Assembly (NCBI GenBank): GCA_015472025.1
Contig: BNHL01000001.1
Location: 2,143,501-2,207,500, forward strand
Direction of reading: 5' to 3'
Origin: Cytophagales bacterium WSM2-2
Lineage (GTDB): Bacteria > Bacteroidota > Bacteroidia > Cytophagales > Cyclobacteriaceae
Length of the DNA stretch: 64,000 nt
In this document: piece after piece, positions 51,810-60,391 of the stretch
How positions within the stretch are numbered: position 1 is the first letter of the stretch
Layout of the letters: every line of letters begins with the position of its first letter
The notes under the pieces: generated by a model
Told to the model about the DNA's origin: nothing
What the model saw: the letters and a program-made list of their open reading frames with translations, nothing else
Databases searched by the model: none
Translations under genes and position numbers: made by a program

Positions 51810-52732
51810 GGAGTATATAGTTTAGCAATTGGCGCGAATAAAGCACCGATGTTAAAATCAAAAGAAAGCCCTACATAAAAAGTCTGCTTCAAATTATCGT
51901 GAACAATTAAAGAGTTTGCATCTGTTTGTTTGAAGACTATCTCGCCAAAAGTTAACCTCATAGGTTGAAGTAGGGCTCTGGCGGTACGGCTTTTTAACGC
52001 ATAACCATAAAAGGGTGCACGAATACCGATTCCATAAACAAAATTTCCAGCGCTTCCCAATTTCGTTATAGGTTGCTTGGTATCTGAATTGATAGTGAGA
52101 GGAGAAATTCCAAAAAAGAAACTAGTTCTCAATAATATATTCCGTTTGAAGCTATTAATCTCACCCAAGTCGCTATCGTCATTGATTGCCGTCAGATATA
52201 AATGAGCCGATGTGAAGCCAATGGTTGCCTTGATTGCCGGTGAGTACGCAAATCCAAAATCAGGTTTGATGTAATTGCCGAATTTTGTTTTCGTTGTTGT
52301 GCCGTTACTAACCCTGGTATTGGGAATCTCATTATTATTAGTGTCATAGAAAATAAACTGGTATGTGTAGTTATTCGCCGGCTCTAGAAAACGTTTTTTG
52401 CCATCGAAAGCAACGTCAAGCGTATAATTGTCTAGGATGACATAGAAATTCCCGTCTCTGTATACGTTATAGGTTTTTATTCGTACGAGCTTGCTTGCGT
52501 CCAGCCCTTTGCAAAAGGATACATCCACTTTGGCCGGTTTAGGCGCCATTCCTTCCGTGACGATACTCAAGTAAATAGGTTTATCGAAAGGAAGATCGCT
52601 TTTCAAGGCATTGTCCTTCCAACTGTAAACTACCACCGCTGCGCCAGGCGGGGCATCCGGGCCTTGTGCCGATAAAGTTGTCACAGGAAATAAACCCGCA
52701 ACAAAGAGGAGTAAGTACACCGTAGATTTCAT
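51806..52732 (-). CDS. Putative outer-membrane beta-barrel protein
   Basis: A 308-residue protein with a signal peptide (MKSTVYLLLFVAGLFPVTTLSAQ). An N-terminal domain of about 110 residues precedes alternating amphipathic strands (KPDFGFAYSPAIKATIGF, NFVYGIGIRAPFYGYALKSR, TFYVGLSFDFNIGALFAP) expected of an outer-membrane barrel. No specific family recognised. First gene of the three-gene unit; a paired palindrome lies about 80 bases upstream, so the unit may belong to the same regulon as the genes at 13.5, 28.0 and 46.5 kb. Confidence 0.7.
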   Translation of the reverse strand: MKSTVYLLLFVAGLFPVTTLSAQGPDAPPGAAVVVYSWKDNALKSDLPFDKPIYLSIVTEGMAPKPAKVDVSFCKGLDASKLVRIKTYNVYRDGNFYVILDNYTLDVAFDGKKRFLEPANNYTYQFIFYDTNNNEIPNTRVSNGTTTKTKFGNYIKPDFGFAYSPAIKATIGFTSAHLYLTAINDDSDLGEINSFKRNILLRTSFFFGISPLTINSDTKQPITKLGSAGNFVYGIGIRAPFYGYALKSRTARALLQPMRLTFGEIVFKQTDANSLIVHDNLKQTFYVGLSFDFNIGALFAPIAKLYTP

Positions 52733-52810
52733 TATGCAATAAATTGTGTGACGATTTAACCTTCTGTATCTCAGTTTTACAAATTTTAGGGTTAATAGTG
52801 ATTATAGTCA

Positions 52811-52849
52811 ATGGGGTTTTTCCCGACTAGGCACGGGATTTTTCCCGTA
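52811..52849. promoter_or_regulatory. Paired CGGG...CCCG palindrome (candidate operator)
   Basis: ATGGGGTTTTTCCCGACT and CACGGGATTTTTCCCGTA, centres 22 bp apart, 79-117 bases upstream of the minus-strand outer-membrane protein gene. Confidence 0.5.
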
Positions 52850-53494
52850 CTAAGGAGAGGGTCTTTGATCAAGGAGCCAAATCGTCAGTGTGATGAGACT
52901 GCGACTCGTGGACTGCGTTTACTATTGGGAAGGCTTCTGCAAGTGCAGATCAAGAAGGCCAACAGGGCGGAGGGTAGACGTAATACAACCACACGAGGTG
53001 ATCTGTTATGAAGACTAAGTTTCACCTAAGTTTATCGCGCTTACTTCTCATTATGAATTAAGGCTTGCCGGAGAAGAACTCGCGGCAAGGGCGGGAACAC
53101 CGACACAGGCGAGGGGGCGGGAGAGCTGAGACGAATCTAGTTTCTGTTGAAATGAATGATACTGATTTCTTTACCTTGAATTGACTTTGCAAACGTTTTA
53201 CTGGAGTCTGGTAGTATAAAACCCTTAGTTCTAACTGCATAGTTGTAGAAATTTCGAATTATGAAATTTAAAAAATGTGCAGGCGTGACGGGCGAGCAAG
53301 ATGGTATTCGACAATATTCATACTCACCAAGACTCACATGGGAATAAGGATGTTCAAATCACTGGTGCAGTTGAACCGAGCATCGGTAAAATCAAATCCA
53401 GTCATTGGGTCAATTGATCCAGGCTTCGGAGAATCGGCCATTGCTGCTGTGTCTCATCCAACCAGGTATCACCGTAAATACATTTTAAAGAAAG
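52850..53494. other. Gene-poor stretch upstream of the 53.5 kb terminator
   Basis: Apart from the repeat at 53027-53117 no supported gene is visible. Short open frames on both strands show no signal peptides or family motifs. A plus-strand frame ending at 53580 (RASVKSNPVIGSIDPGFGES, SHPTRYHRKYILKKEK) reads through the terminator and looks non-coding. The terminator at 53495 implies a transcript, perhaps a small RNA or a decayed gene. Confidence 0.4.
53027..53117 (+). repeat. Dispersed repeat, module B copy
   Basis: CTAAGTTTATCGCGCTTACT, GGCTTGCCGGAGAAGAACTC and GCGGCAAGGGCGGGAACACC, with the hairpin intact. Confidence 0.78.
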
Positions 53495-53522
53495 AAAAGC
53501 CCCACTCGTACGGGGCTTTTTT
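53495..53522 (+). terminator. Strong intrinsic terminator without an obvious upstream gene
   Basis: AAAAGCCCC (53495-53503) pairs with GGGGCTTTT (53512-53520) around ACTCGTAC and is followed by more T. Confidence 0.75.
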
Positions 53523-53570
53523 ATTTAAGGAGATTCAAAAAAATTATGAAGTAGTACACATTTTAATAGC

Positions 53571-53645
53571 GTCCCGATAGCTATCGGGACGGGGCAGGGA
53601 TAGAAGCGGAAAGCTCCCGATAGCATGTGCGCGGCATTGCGCGCA
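53571..53645. repeat. Palindrome and adjacent hairpin (REP-like)
   Basis: GTCCCGATAGCTATCGGGAC (53571-53590) is a perfect 20-bp palindrome. About 40 bases later TGCGCG-GCATTG-CGCGCA (53628-53645) forms a hairpin, flanked by CCCGA and TCGGGG that extend it. The stretch up to 53924 shows no convincing gene. Confidence 0.6.
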
Positions 53646-53924
53646 TCGGGGGACTTGGAGCGGATAGCCCAGTGCGTGTGTTTGAATGTGTGTGGTGGGC
53701 AGCCCCAGAATTTTTTTCTTTTAACAAAGAATTACCAGGAAAAGAAAATGCGGTTGAAGATGTTGAACGTTTTTTATGCTCGCTCACCGATAAAATACCG
53801 GCATCAGTATTGCATAATGCCTTGCAACCAAGAAGTAACAGCACTTTTTTCTGCCTGCTAAAAATAACGCTGTGGTAACGAGACTCTCTTTTATATTTCT
53901 GCCCGTATAAGTATCTTCCATATT

Positions 53925-55352
53925 ATGACTACCCGGATTTTTCTCTTTTTATTCTGCTTGCTTTGCTTGGTCGATTGTAAAGAAAAGGCAAAGCTTACGT
54001 TTGCTACGGAGCCGGGGGTAGTGCGCGATTTGAAAGAAATTCAAAAACGGGGCTACATCGAAGCCCTGCTCGACAATAATTCCATCAGTTATTTCATCTA
54101 CCGGGGTCGCACTATGGGCTACGAATATGAGCTGCTGAAGTTGATAGCCGCAGACCTGAAAGTAGACCTCCGCATAAAAGTGATATCGGGCGTGGAAGAA
54201 GCGATAGACCGGCTCAACCGCGGGCAGGGCGATATCATTGCATTTCCGCTCACGATCACGAAAGAAAGAACTGCGTACGTATCGTTTACGAGTGCCTTTC
54301 TGAATACGTATCAGGTACTGGTGCAGAAGCGCCCCGAGAACTGGCGCGAGCATACGGCAGATGAAAACGAAAAAGAAATGCTGCGCAACCCGGCCGACCT
54401 GATCGGCAAGGAAGTGTACGTGATCAAGGAGTCGTCTTTCAAAAACAGGCTCAAACATTTGTCGGAAGAGATAGGTGGGGAGATCATCGTGCGTGAAGAC
54501 AGTGCCGATGCCGAGACGGAATCGCTTATACAAAAGGTGGCCAACAACGAAATCAAATACACGGTGGCCGACCACATGCTGGCGCGCATCAACCAATTCT
54601 ACTACCCGGACCTCGACATCAACACGGTGCTGAGTTTGTCGCAACAGATTGCGTGGGCTACGCGCAAGAACTCGCCCGCGCTGAATGGCGCCATCAACAA
54701 CTGGATAGCGCGCATTAAAGTGAACGGCACGCTGCCAATCATCAAAGAAAAATATTTCAACAGTCCGCGGTTCTCAGTGCTGCTGGCCTCCAGCGACTAC
54801 TCCACGCTGAGCAAAAAGAAACTCTCGCCCTACGATGACCAACTGCGAAAAGGTGCCGAACAAATTGGCTGGGACTGGCGACTGCTGGCATCGCTGGTAT
54901 ACCAGGAGTCGCAGTTCGACCCGAATGTAAAATCGTGGGTGGGCGCCATTGGCCTCATGCAGGTGATGCCCGAAACGGGCGACCTCTTCGGAGTGAGCAA
55001 CCTGTGGAACCCGCAGCAGAACATTGCCACGGGTGTGCGCTTCATCAAATACCTGGACGACTACTGGAAGAAAACAGTAGAGAACGACACCGAGCGACTG
55101 AAGTTTGTGCTGGCCTCGTACAACGTGGGCCTCTCGCACGTGATCGATGCCCAAAAGCTCACGCAGAAATACGGAAGGAAGATGAACATCTGGGATGACA
55201 ACGTGGAGTACTACCTGGCGCAGAAATCAAATCCGAAATACTATCGCGACCCGCTGGTCGGTGCCGGCTACTGCCGCTGCGATGGGCCTGTGTGGTATGT
55301 GAAGCAGGTGCTGCAGCGATTTGAAGAATATAAAATTCACATCGCTTCGTAA
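53925..55352 (+). CDS. mltF: Membrane-bound lytic murein transglycosylase F
   Basis: A 475-residue lipoprotein (lipobox LVDC, Cys18). The N-terminal domain is a type-3 solute-binding fold (GYEYELLKLIAADLKVDLRI, GQGDIIAFPLTITKERTAY). The C-terminal domain is a family-1 SLT lysozyme-like fold with the catalytic Glu near residue 327 in LVYQESQFDP and GAIGLMQVMPETG. It cleaves glycan strands of peptidoglycan to 1,6-anhydro products. Its G+C content is higher than that of the upstream accessory region. A short inverted repeat (ATCGCTT/AAGCGAT) overlaps its stop. Confidence 0.93.
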   Translation: MTTRIFLFLFCLLCLVDCKEKAKLTFATEPGVVRDLKEIQKRGYIEALLDNNSISYFIYRGRTMGYEYELLKLIAADLKVDLRIKVISGVEEAIDRLNRGQGDIIAFPLTITKERTAYVSFTSAFLNTYQVLVQKRPENWREHTADENEKEMLRNPADLIGKEVYVIKESSFKNRLKHLSEEIGGEIIVREDSADAETESLIQKVANNEIKYTVADHMLARINQFYYPDLDINTVLSLSQQIAWATRKNSPALNGAINNWIARIKVNGTLPIIKEKYFNSPRFSVLLASSDYSTLSKKKLSPYDDQLRKGAEQIGWDWRLLASLVYQESQFDPNVKSWVGAIGLMQVMPETGDLFGVSNLWNPQQNIATGVRFIKYLDDYWKKTVENDTERLKFVLASYNVGLSHVIDAQKLTQKYGRKMNIWDDNVEYYLAQKSNPKYYRDPLVGAGYCRCDGPVWYVKQVLQRFEEYKIHIAS

Positions 55353-55373
55353 GCGATTTCAAAAATCACCTTG

Positions 55374-56009
55374 CTATGGATTGGAAGCGTTCTTCAAGGC
55401 CGTGTAGGCATCGATATTGTTTTCCTTATAGATCGGAATAGTTTTGGTGCTCTTTAAAAAACCTGTCGGATTGGTCTTCGCGTAGTCAAAGGCGGTTTTG
55501 CCCTCCTTGCTTTTCTTCTTGGCGTCAGCGTTCATCCGGAGCAGATAAAAAATCAACCTGGATTGATCGCCATGCGCAGCCACCAGCATAAGCGCGGTCT
55601 TTCCCTCTTTATTAACTTCATCGATAGCGCAGCCTGCCTCGAGAAACAGCTTGGCAGACTCCACTACATCATATGTGCTGGTGCCCCGGCCCATAAAAAA
55701 TACTTTGGCCATCTCCATGAGCACGTTGTTCCCATCGCTGTTCTTTGTTTTCACAGGAGCACCCGCTTTGATCAATAACTTAAAGACTTTGGGGTTGTTT
55801 CCGTTTTCGAGTGCATACATGAGTGGCGTGTTGCCGTCCTTATCGGTTGCATTGGGCGATGCTCCTGCTTTCAACGCAGTGGCTACCTCTGCAGGAGTGC
55901 CGTAGGCGCACTTGTTGAGGAAGTCCTCCAATTTTTTCTGTGCGTGAGATGTTAGTGGTGATAAGACCACTAGTACCAGGAAGATGCTTTTAAAGATATG
56001 TCGTTTCAT
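55374..56009 (-). CDS. Secreted ankyrin-repeat protein
   Basis: A 211-residue protein read from the ATG complementary to 56007-56009 (MKRHIFKSIFLVLVVLSPLT, signal peptide). It contains four to five ankyrin units: KAGASPNATDKDGNTPLMYA, KAGAPVKTKNSDGNNVLMEM, EAGCAIDEVNKEGKTALMLV and KKKSKEGKTAFDYAK. Ankyrin repeats mediate protein contacts; here in the periplasm. It lies 34 bases downstream of the metallophosphoesterase on the other side of a short gap and is convergent with mltF. Confidence 0.85.
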   Translation of the reverse strand: MKRHIFKSIFLVLVVLSPLTSHAQKKLEDFLNKCAYGTPAEVATALKAGASPNATDKDGNTPLMYALENGNNPKVFKLLIKAGAPVKTKNSDGNNVLMEMAKVFFMGRGTSTYDVVESAKLFLEAGCAIDEVNKEGKTALMLVAAHGDQSRLIFYLLRMNADAKKKSKEGKTAFDYAKTNPTGFLKSTKTIPIYKENNIDAYTALKNASNP

Positions 56010-56043
56010 ATGTGTGATTTTGCAGATGGTCAATCTTTATATC

Positions 56044-56889
56044 TCAACCCACCTCAAGTTCAAATAGTGTTATCTCCGGTCTTACATTAAATCTTATTTG
56101 CCATAAGTGGCCAAGTGCCCTGTTGATATAGAGTGTTCTATTATTGCTGAGGTCAAATTTTCCACTCGTATAGTTTTTATTTTTCACGGGCAACATTGGC
56201 GGGGGAAGAAAGGGAGGTCGTACTTGTCCGCCATGAGTGTGACCTGATAGTATCCAACCCTGGTAGTTTTGCCAGACGTTCAGGTCGCACACATCCGGAT
56301 TGTGACATAGCACAATACTTGCAGTATTGTTGTTGTAGCCCTGCATCGCTTTTACCGGATCGAAATTCATTCCCCAATAGTCATCAAAGCCGATAAACGT
56401 AAGCCCCTGAAAATTTACTTGTTCATTTCTAAGCATGGATACTCCCGCGTTGGTCAGCATCCTGGCTATTTCAACGGCAATGTGAGGCTGTCTCCATGCT
56501 TTACCATAATCGTGATTGCCCAAAATGCCAACAGTCGAAATTGTTCCTTTCACCACGTGCTCCAAAACTTCGGACAGCTTATCAAACTGCACTTCATCAC
56601 GATAGGTACTCACATAGTCGCCGGTGTAAACAACAAAATCAGGCTTGAACTCTTTTGCTTTTTTGAATGAGTCGATGATAAAATTATAATCAAACCTGTT
56701 CCCGATGTGTATATCGCTGATTTGCATGAGTGTCTTGCCTGCAAGAGCAGGGGACAGGTTTTTGACCGGCATTTTATGTTTTGTAATGTCCAACCAAAAT
56801 GGCTCCACTTGCCAGGTGTAGAGCCCCCCGGCCAAACCTATTCCCCCCAATGTATATAAAGTGTTCTTTAAGAATTTACGTCTTCTCAT
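56044..56889 (-). CDS. Metallophosphoesterase, YaeI-like, with twin-arginine-like N-terminus
   Basis: A 281-residue protein read from the ATG complementary to 56887-56889 (MRRRKFLKNTLYTLGGIGLA), whose RRKFLK plus hydrophobic stretch resembles a Tat signal or anchor; an upstream Met is also in frame. Metal sites are in order: ISDIHIG, YTGDYVS, GNHDYG, LCHNPDV and SGHTHGGQ, a complete calcineurin-like set. The YaeI group hydrolyses phosphodiesters at the membrane. The substrate is unknown. Confidence 0.85.
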   Translation of the reverse strand: MRRRKFLKNTLYTLGGIGLAGGLYTWQVEPFWLDITKHKMPVKNLSPALAGKTLMQISDIHIGNRFDYNFIIDSFKKAKEFKPDFVVYTGDYVSTYRDEVQFDKLSEVLEHVVKGTISTVGILGNHDYGKAWRQPHIAVEIARMLTNAGVSMLRNEQVNFQGLTFIGFDDYWGMNFDPVKAMQGYNNNTASIVLCHNPDVCDLNVWQNYQGWILSGHTHGGQVRPPFLPPPMLPVKNKNYTSGKFDLSNNRTLYINRALGHLWQIRFNVRPEITLFELEVG

Positions 56890-57074
56890 AAGTAAGCGCA
56901 GGTTATTTTCTCCTGTCATTATACTAAAATCGGAGGTTTAGCGCTTTTTAAAATGTGCCCTGAGAAATAAATATTCGCTGAAATTATGGGGCTGCTCCAC
57001 TCACCCGGCGATCCGATTTAAGATTTGCCAACAAATCCCAAAGAGACAAACGTGCTTTCTAGTTTTTGCATTGA

Positions 57075-57260
57075 CATCATGGGACTTGCGTCTTCCCAAT
57101 CCGGGATTTAGAAAATATAAAACGAACGGCATTTGGAGCCATTTCCGTGGTTGTCTTTTATGGCACGGTGTTCGACTATAGCGGCAGTGTCTATTGGGTT
57201 GGCCTTATGATTCTCAATGTGAGCCTTTTAAGGTGCTCTCCATGGACGGCTATTGTCTAA
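57075..57260 (+). pseudogene. Remnant of a small membrane protein, possibly DUF2892-like
   Basis: From the in-frame TGA at 57072 to the TAA at 57258 the frame encodes about 61 residues including FGAISVVVFYGTVFDYSGSV and YWVGLMILNVSLLRCSPWTA. This resembles the end of DUF2892-type membrane proteins (two helices, then CP). There is no start codon in a sensible place, so I call it a decayed gene. It sits 24 bases before the porin start. The rest of the 56.9-57.3 kb gap shows nothing else. Confidence 0.35.
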
Positions 57261-57283
57261 ATTTTTCACCTTAATAAAAAAAC

Positions 57284-58288
57284 ATGAGAAGACTATGCAA
57301 ACTGGTGGTACTATTCATCATGGTACTGTTCTCCCGGATTTCCCTCGCGCAGGAAATCACTTACAAGGGATTCCTTGACATCAATGCGTCTGCAAACAAA
57401 AACTATTCAACCTTTGGTTTCGGCGGTTTTGACAATTTCGTCTCAAGTCAGCTTTCAGACAAGCTTTCATTTATTGGTGAGATCATTGTGCAGCCGAAAG
57501 AAGGCCAGGAGTTTCGTGTTGACGTAGAGCGCATACACATCACCTACGAATTCAATGATAATTTCAAGATCAAAGTCGGAAGGTTTTATGCGCCTATCGG
57601 ATATTACACTACTAATTTCTATTCCGATCACGCAGCGATTTTTACTCCATCTATTGCACGTCCCGCAATACTTGCCTACGAAGACGATGGTGGTGTGCTT
57701 GAAACACGGGCCACCGGTGTAATGTTTTCGGCTTCTAACCTCACGGCTCTTAATCTGAGCTATGACTTCGCGCTTACGAATGGCATTGGTTCCAGCGTTG
57801 CCGGTGACAATGACAAAAATAAAGCCGTTACCATGAGGCTTACTGCAAACCCGTTTGAAGGACTTTCATTCGGTGCCGGTGCAAGGTTTGATAAACTTGA
57901 TGCGACTACGATCAGCCGCGTTTCGAATGTGGAACTGGGCGAAAGTGTTACATCCAATAATTTCTCAGCCTTTGGCGCTTATAACAAAGGCAAATGGCTC
58001 CTGATCGGTGAGTATTATTCTATTGTGAATCAATCCAACAGCGTGGGCACCGTCAAGTCTCAAGGTGCATTTGCTTATGCCGGCTATACGATCAAGAATA
58101 AGCTCACGCCATATGTTCAGTACGACTACCTCGACATCGCTGCAAATGATGTTTACTACTCCAATGCCGGAAATGAATCAGGTTTTGATTGGGGTGTCAA
58201 GTACGCCTTCAGTTACAAGTCTGTGTTGAAAGCAGAATATCATGTCGACTCCCAAACCGGATATCTGCAATACGCCATTGGGTTCTAA
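57284..58288 (+). CDS. Outer-membrane porin, phosphate-selective-type barrel
   Basis: A 334-residue protein with a signal peptide (MRRLCKLVVLFIMVLFSRIS). The mature chain is a series of amphipathic strands ending in aromatic residues (FRVDVERIHITYEFNDNF, LSYDFALTNGIGSS, WGVKYAFSYKSVLKAEYHVD, final residue Phe as in many barrels). The region VGRFYAPIGYYTTNFYSDHA is typical of porins of the OprO/P-like group. The next gene (31 bases downstream) encodes a small phosphate-binding-like protein, so phosphate or another anion is the likely solute. Confidence 0.8.
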   Translation: MRRLCKLVVLFIMVLFSRISLAQEITYKGFLDINASANKNYSTFGFGGFDNFVSSQLSDKLSFIGEIIVQPKEGQEFRVDVERIHITYEFNDNFKIKVGRFYAPIGYYTTNFYSDHAAIFTPSIARPAILAYEDDGGVLETRATGVMFSASNLTALNLSYDFALTNGIGSSVAGDNDKNKAVTMRLTANPFEGLSFGAGARFDKLDATTISRVSNVELGESVTSNNFSAFGAYNKGKWLLIGEYYSIVNQSNSVGTVKSQGAFAYAGYTIKNKLTPYVQYDYLDIAANDVYYSNAGNESGFDWGVKYAFSYKSVLKAEYHVDSQTGYLQYAIGF

Positions 58289-58319
58289 AAATCAACATCA
58301 ACTGTCTAAAGTTATCTTT

Positions 58320-58787
58320 ATGAAAAGAAATCAATTCATCATTTTATTGTTACTCGCGAGTTCGGGATTCAATATGTCATTTACGATTCCCGCTAGTCCG
58401 CCTGCAGTAGAAATTGCAGTGATCGTCAATGCTTCTAATCCCGTAGAAAAACTTAGCTCGGAGATAGTGAAAAATTTCTGGTTAAGACGTTTTGTGAAAA
58501 GGTGGAAAGAAACCAGTAAAAGCATCTTACCTGCAGATAGAAAAAACAAATGTTCAGAACAGGAAGTATTTTACAATTCGGTGCTTGGATTAGACCCTAG
58601 TGCAGTAGAGGCATACCTGAGCGCCCGGCAATATCAGTCGGGAGATGCCCCCATTCAAAAATTTGCGAGCGATGCTGATATTATCAGTTACGTGAGCCGT
58701 GAACCTGGTGCGATCGGCTACATTAATGCTGCCTCATTAAGCAAATCAGATAATGGCGTAAAAATCGTTTTGACTGTATCAAAGTAA
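58320..58787 (+). CDS. Small PstS-like periplasmic phosphate-binding-type protein
   Basis: A 155-residue protein from the ATG at 58320 (MKRNQFIILLLLASSGFNMS, signal peptide). The mature part has the PBP-like pattern of short PstS-like proteins: AVIVNASNPVEKLSSEIVKN, FWLRRFVKRW, and the conserved end YVSREPGAIGYINAASL. It is much shorter than full PstS (about half) and lacks the second lobe, a form found beside porins in other bacteria. It is coupled to the porin and followed by a terminator. Confidence 0.8.
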   Translation: MKRNQFIILLLLASSGFNMSFTIPASPPAVEIAVIVNASNPVEKLSSEIVKNFWLRRFVKRWKETSKSILPADRKNKCSEQEVFYNSVLGLDPSAVEAYLSARQYQSGDAPIQKFASDADIISYVSREPGAIGYINAASLSKSDNGVKIVLTVSK

Positions 58788-58804
58788 GCACCTTTCCTGT
58801 TGGT

Positions 58805-58833
58805 CACAGAGTCTCTACCCTGGAGGCTCTGTG
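58805..58833 (+). terminator. Terminator of the porin operon
   Basis: CACAGAG (58805-58811) pairs with CTCTGTG (58827-58833), with an inner CTC/GAG extension, followed by a T-rich stretch 18 bases after the stop. Confidence 0.65.
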
Positions 58834-58902
58834 ATTTGCTTTTAAAGAAGTAGTAACACTTTGTTTTAGAATGGGTGTTTATCCTTATCTCCGGTCTTAC
58901 AT

Positions 58903-59364
58903 TTAAATGTGCTTCCGTCTCTCCAGAAAATAATCCACACCCCACACCCTTCCTGCCCTGCTTATGAAAACAGCGAGTGCAATAAAAAACACAGCTGCAT
59001 CCTGACTATTTGGCGACCAGAACCATGCTCCTTTGGCAAACATATAATTGAGGAACATGACCATGGCGATGCACGCGGAGATACGGGTAAAGGCTCCGGT
59101 GAGCAAGCCGATCCCGGCGATCAGTTCTCCCGTCATTACCAGGTAACTGAACAGCGCTGCATTGGGAGTGACCACGGACTTCACGAAGTGAACATAAAAT
59201 GCATTTTCCCGCGATGCAAAAGCCTTTAAGAAACCCATCATACTTTGTGCAAAGGGAGTGCTATCAGTGAGCTTCCCGATCACGGTGATCAATAAGATGA
59301 CCCCTAAGTAAATACGCAAGGAGGCAAGCAAGTACTGATGTATTGAAGTGTTTCTATCGTTCAT
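58903..59364 (-). CDS. DoxX-family membrane protein
   Basis: A 153-residue protein from the ATG complementary to 59362-59364 (MNDRNTSIHQYLLASLRIYL). It has four helices with the DoxX hallmarks: a first helix GVILLITVIGKLTD, then SYLVMTGELIAGIGLLTGAF and TRISACIAMVMFLNYMFA. DoxX proteins are small integral membrane proteins linked to thiosulfate or quinone redox in some organisms; the role here is unknown. Confidence 0.85.
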   Translation of the reverse strand: MNDRNTSIHQYLLASLRIYLGVILLITVIGKLTDSTPFAQSMMGFLKAFASRENAFYVHFVKSVVTPNAALFSYLVMTGELIAGIGLLTGAFTRISACIAMVMFLNYMFAKGAWFWSPNSQDAAVFFIALAVFISRAGRVWGVDYFLERRKHI

Positions 59365-59539
59365 AGTATGATGGTTGGTCACCATGTTTAGTGATACAGT
59401 TATGTTCTCTTAAAAAAACCTGAACAAAACTACAGGCAAACACCTCGCAACACCTGATAGTCCCGTCTCATTGTTCGGGTGTTTGGTTGCACTAGTATAC
59501 ATGAATGGTTGACATAATTTTTGAGCGCAGCGTATGCAG

Positions 59540-59593
59540 GCAATTAAGTTTGATTTTTTGAATCATCATTCAGAGATTTGAGATTGTTGAGGG
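59540..59593 (-). repeat. Dispersed repeat, inverted module A copy
   Basis: On the minus strand: ACAATCTCAAATCTCTGAATG, then GATTCAAAAAATCAAACTTAA. This is one of two copies found in the opposite orientation. Confidence 0.65.
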
Positions 59594-59640
59594 TCAACTA
59601 TAACTCAGGGACTTATTGGTAAACGCAAAACATCGTAATC

Positions 59641-60387
59641 ATGATTTACAATATTTTAAATGGTGATTCTCTTGCCTATAGTTTCCCTGATGCTAAAATT
59701 AAAGGAGATACTATTGTTGTCAGGGAAGCACTTATCGATGGGGATTTGTCGGGAAATAACCTGCACGACTTTTGGCATTCAAGAGCTACCTCTATCGGGG
59801 TGACAGCAGCTGAGTACAACAATGCTGTTGTAAAGGAATTTGAAAGAATAATGAATGCTCCCGATAATTCGGAATTCAACCTGTGGTTTGAATACGATTT
59901 ATTCTGCCAGGCCAATATGTGGTTCGTTATTTCTTTAATTGATAATTTACCAATAAAGAAAAAAGTTTATGCCGTTTATACTTCCCATTTAAGCAAAACG
60001 AGCAAGCACTTTTGGAACGGCTTTGGAAACGCAAATTCGGACGAGCTTAAAGTTTGTTACGCGAATAGAATTCCTTTAGATGAAAACGAAATGCATTTTG
60101 GACGTGACTTATGGACGGCTTACAAAAATGGTGATCTTGAAGTATTGACAAATCTCTCACAGCATCCGCCTGCAGCCTTTCCCTATTTGCAAGAAGTAGT
60201 AAAAGCCCACGTTGACCGCTTCCCAAATGATGGCTCGCAAGGAAGGCCTGAAAAAGTCCTTGCAGACATCATTAAAAATGTTTCGACAGACTTTCATCAG
60301 GTGTTTAATGAATTCCGGAATAGGGAGAGTATTTATGGTTTCGGAGACCTCCAGGTAAAAAGTCTTTATGATAAAGTAATGCAGTAG
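59641..60387 (+). CDS. DUF1835-domain protein
   Basis: A 248-residue cytoplasmic protein beginning MIYNILNGDSLAYSFPDAKI, then GDTIVVREALIDGDLSG, the characteristic start of DUF1835. The middle has FERIMNAPDNSEFNLWFEYD and the C-terminal half is helical (FDVF-type repeats absent). Members are found in Bacteroidetes and Firmicutes as single proteins of unknown function, some with DUF3658. It follows an inverted repeat copy and precedes a degenerate one. Confidence 0.82.
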   Translation: MIYNILNGDSLAYSFPDAKIKGDTIVVREALIDGDLSGNNLHDFWHSRATSIGVTAAEYNNAVVKEFERIMNAPDNSEFNLWFEYDLFCQANMWFVISLIDNLPIKKKVYAVYTSHLSKTSKHFWNGFGNANSDELKVCYANRIPLDENEMHFGRDLWTAYKNGDLEVLTNLSQHPPAAFPYLQEVVKAHVDRFPNDGSQGRPEKVLADIIKNVSTDFHQVFNEFRNRESIYGFGDLQVKSLYDKVMQ

Positions 60388-60391
60388 TGTT

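Noticed and set aside
36011-53117. Integron attC sites in the cassette-like region
   Set aside because: The repeats separate small genes as attC sites do, but no consistent RYYYAAC/GTTRRRY core pair or integrase gene was visible, and the gene at 46537 is in the opposite orientation.
53627-53878. Open frame of about 83 codons after the palindrome
   Set aside because: Low-complexity and hairpin-derived sequence, no start context, no recognised domain, and it overlaps the REP-like structure.
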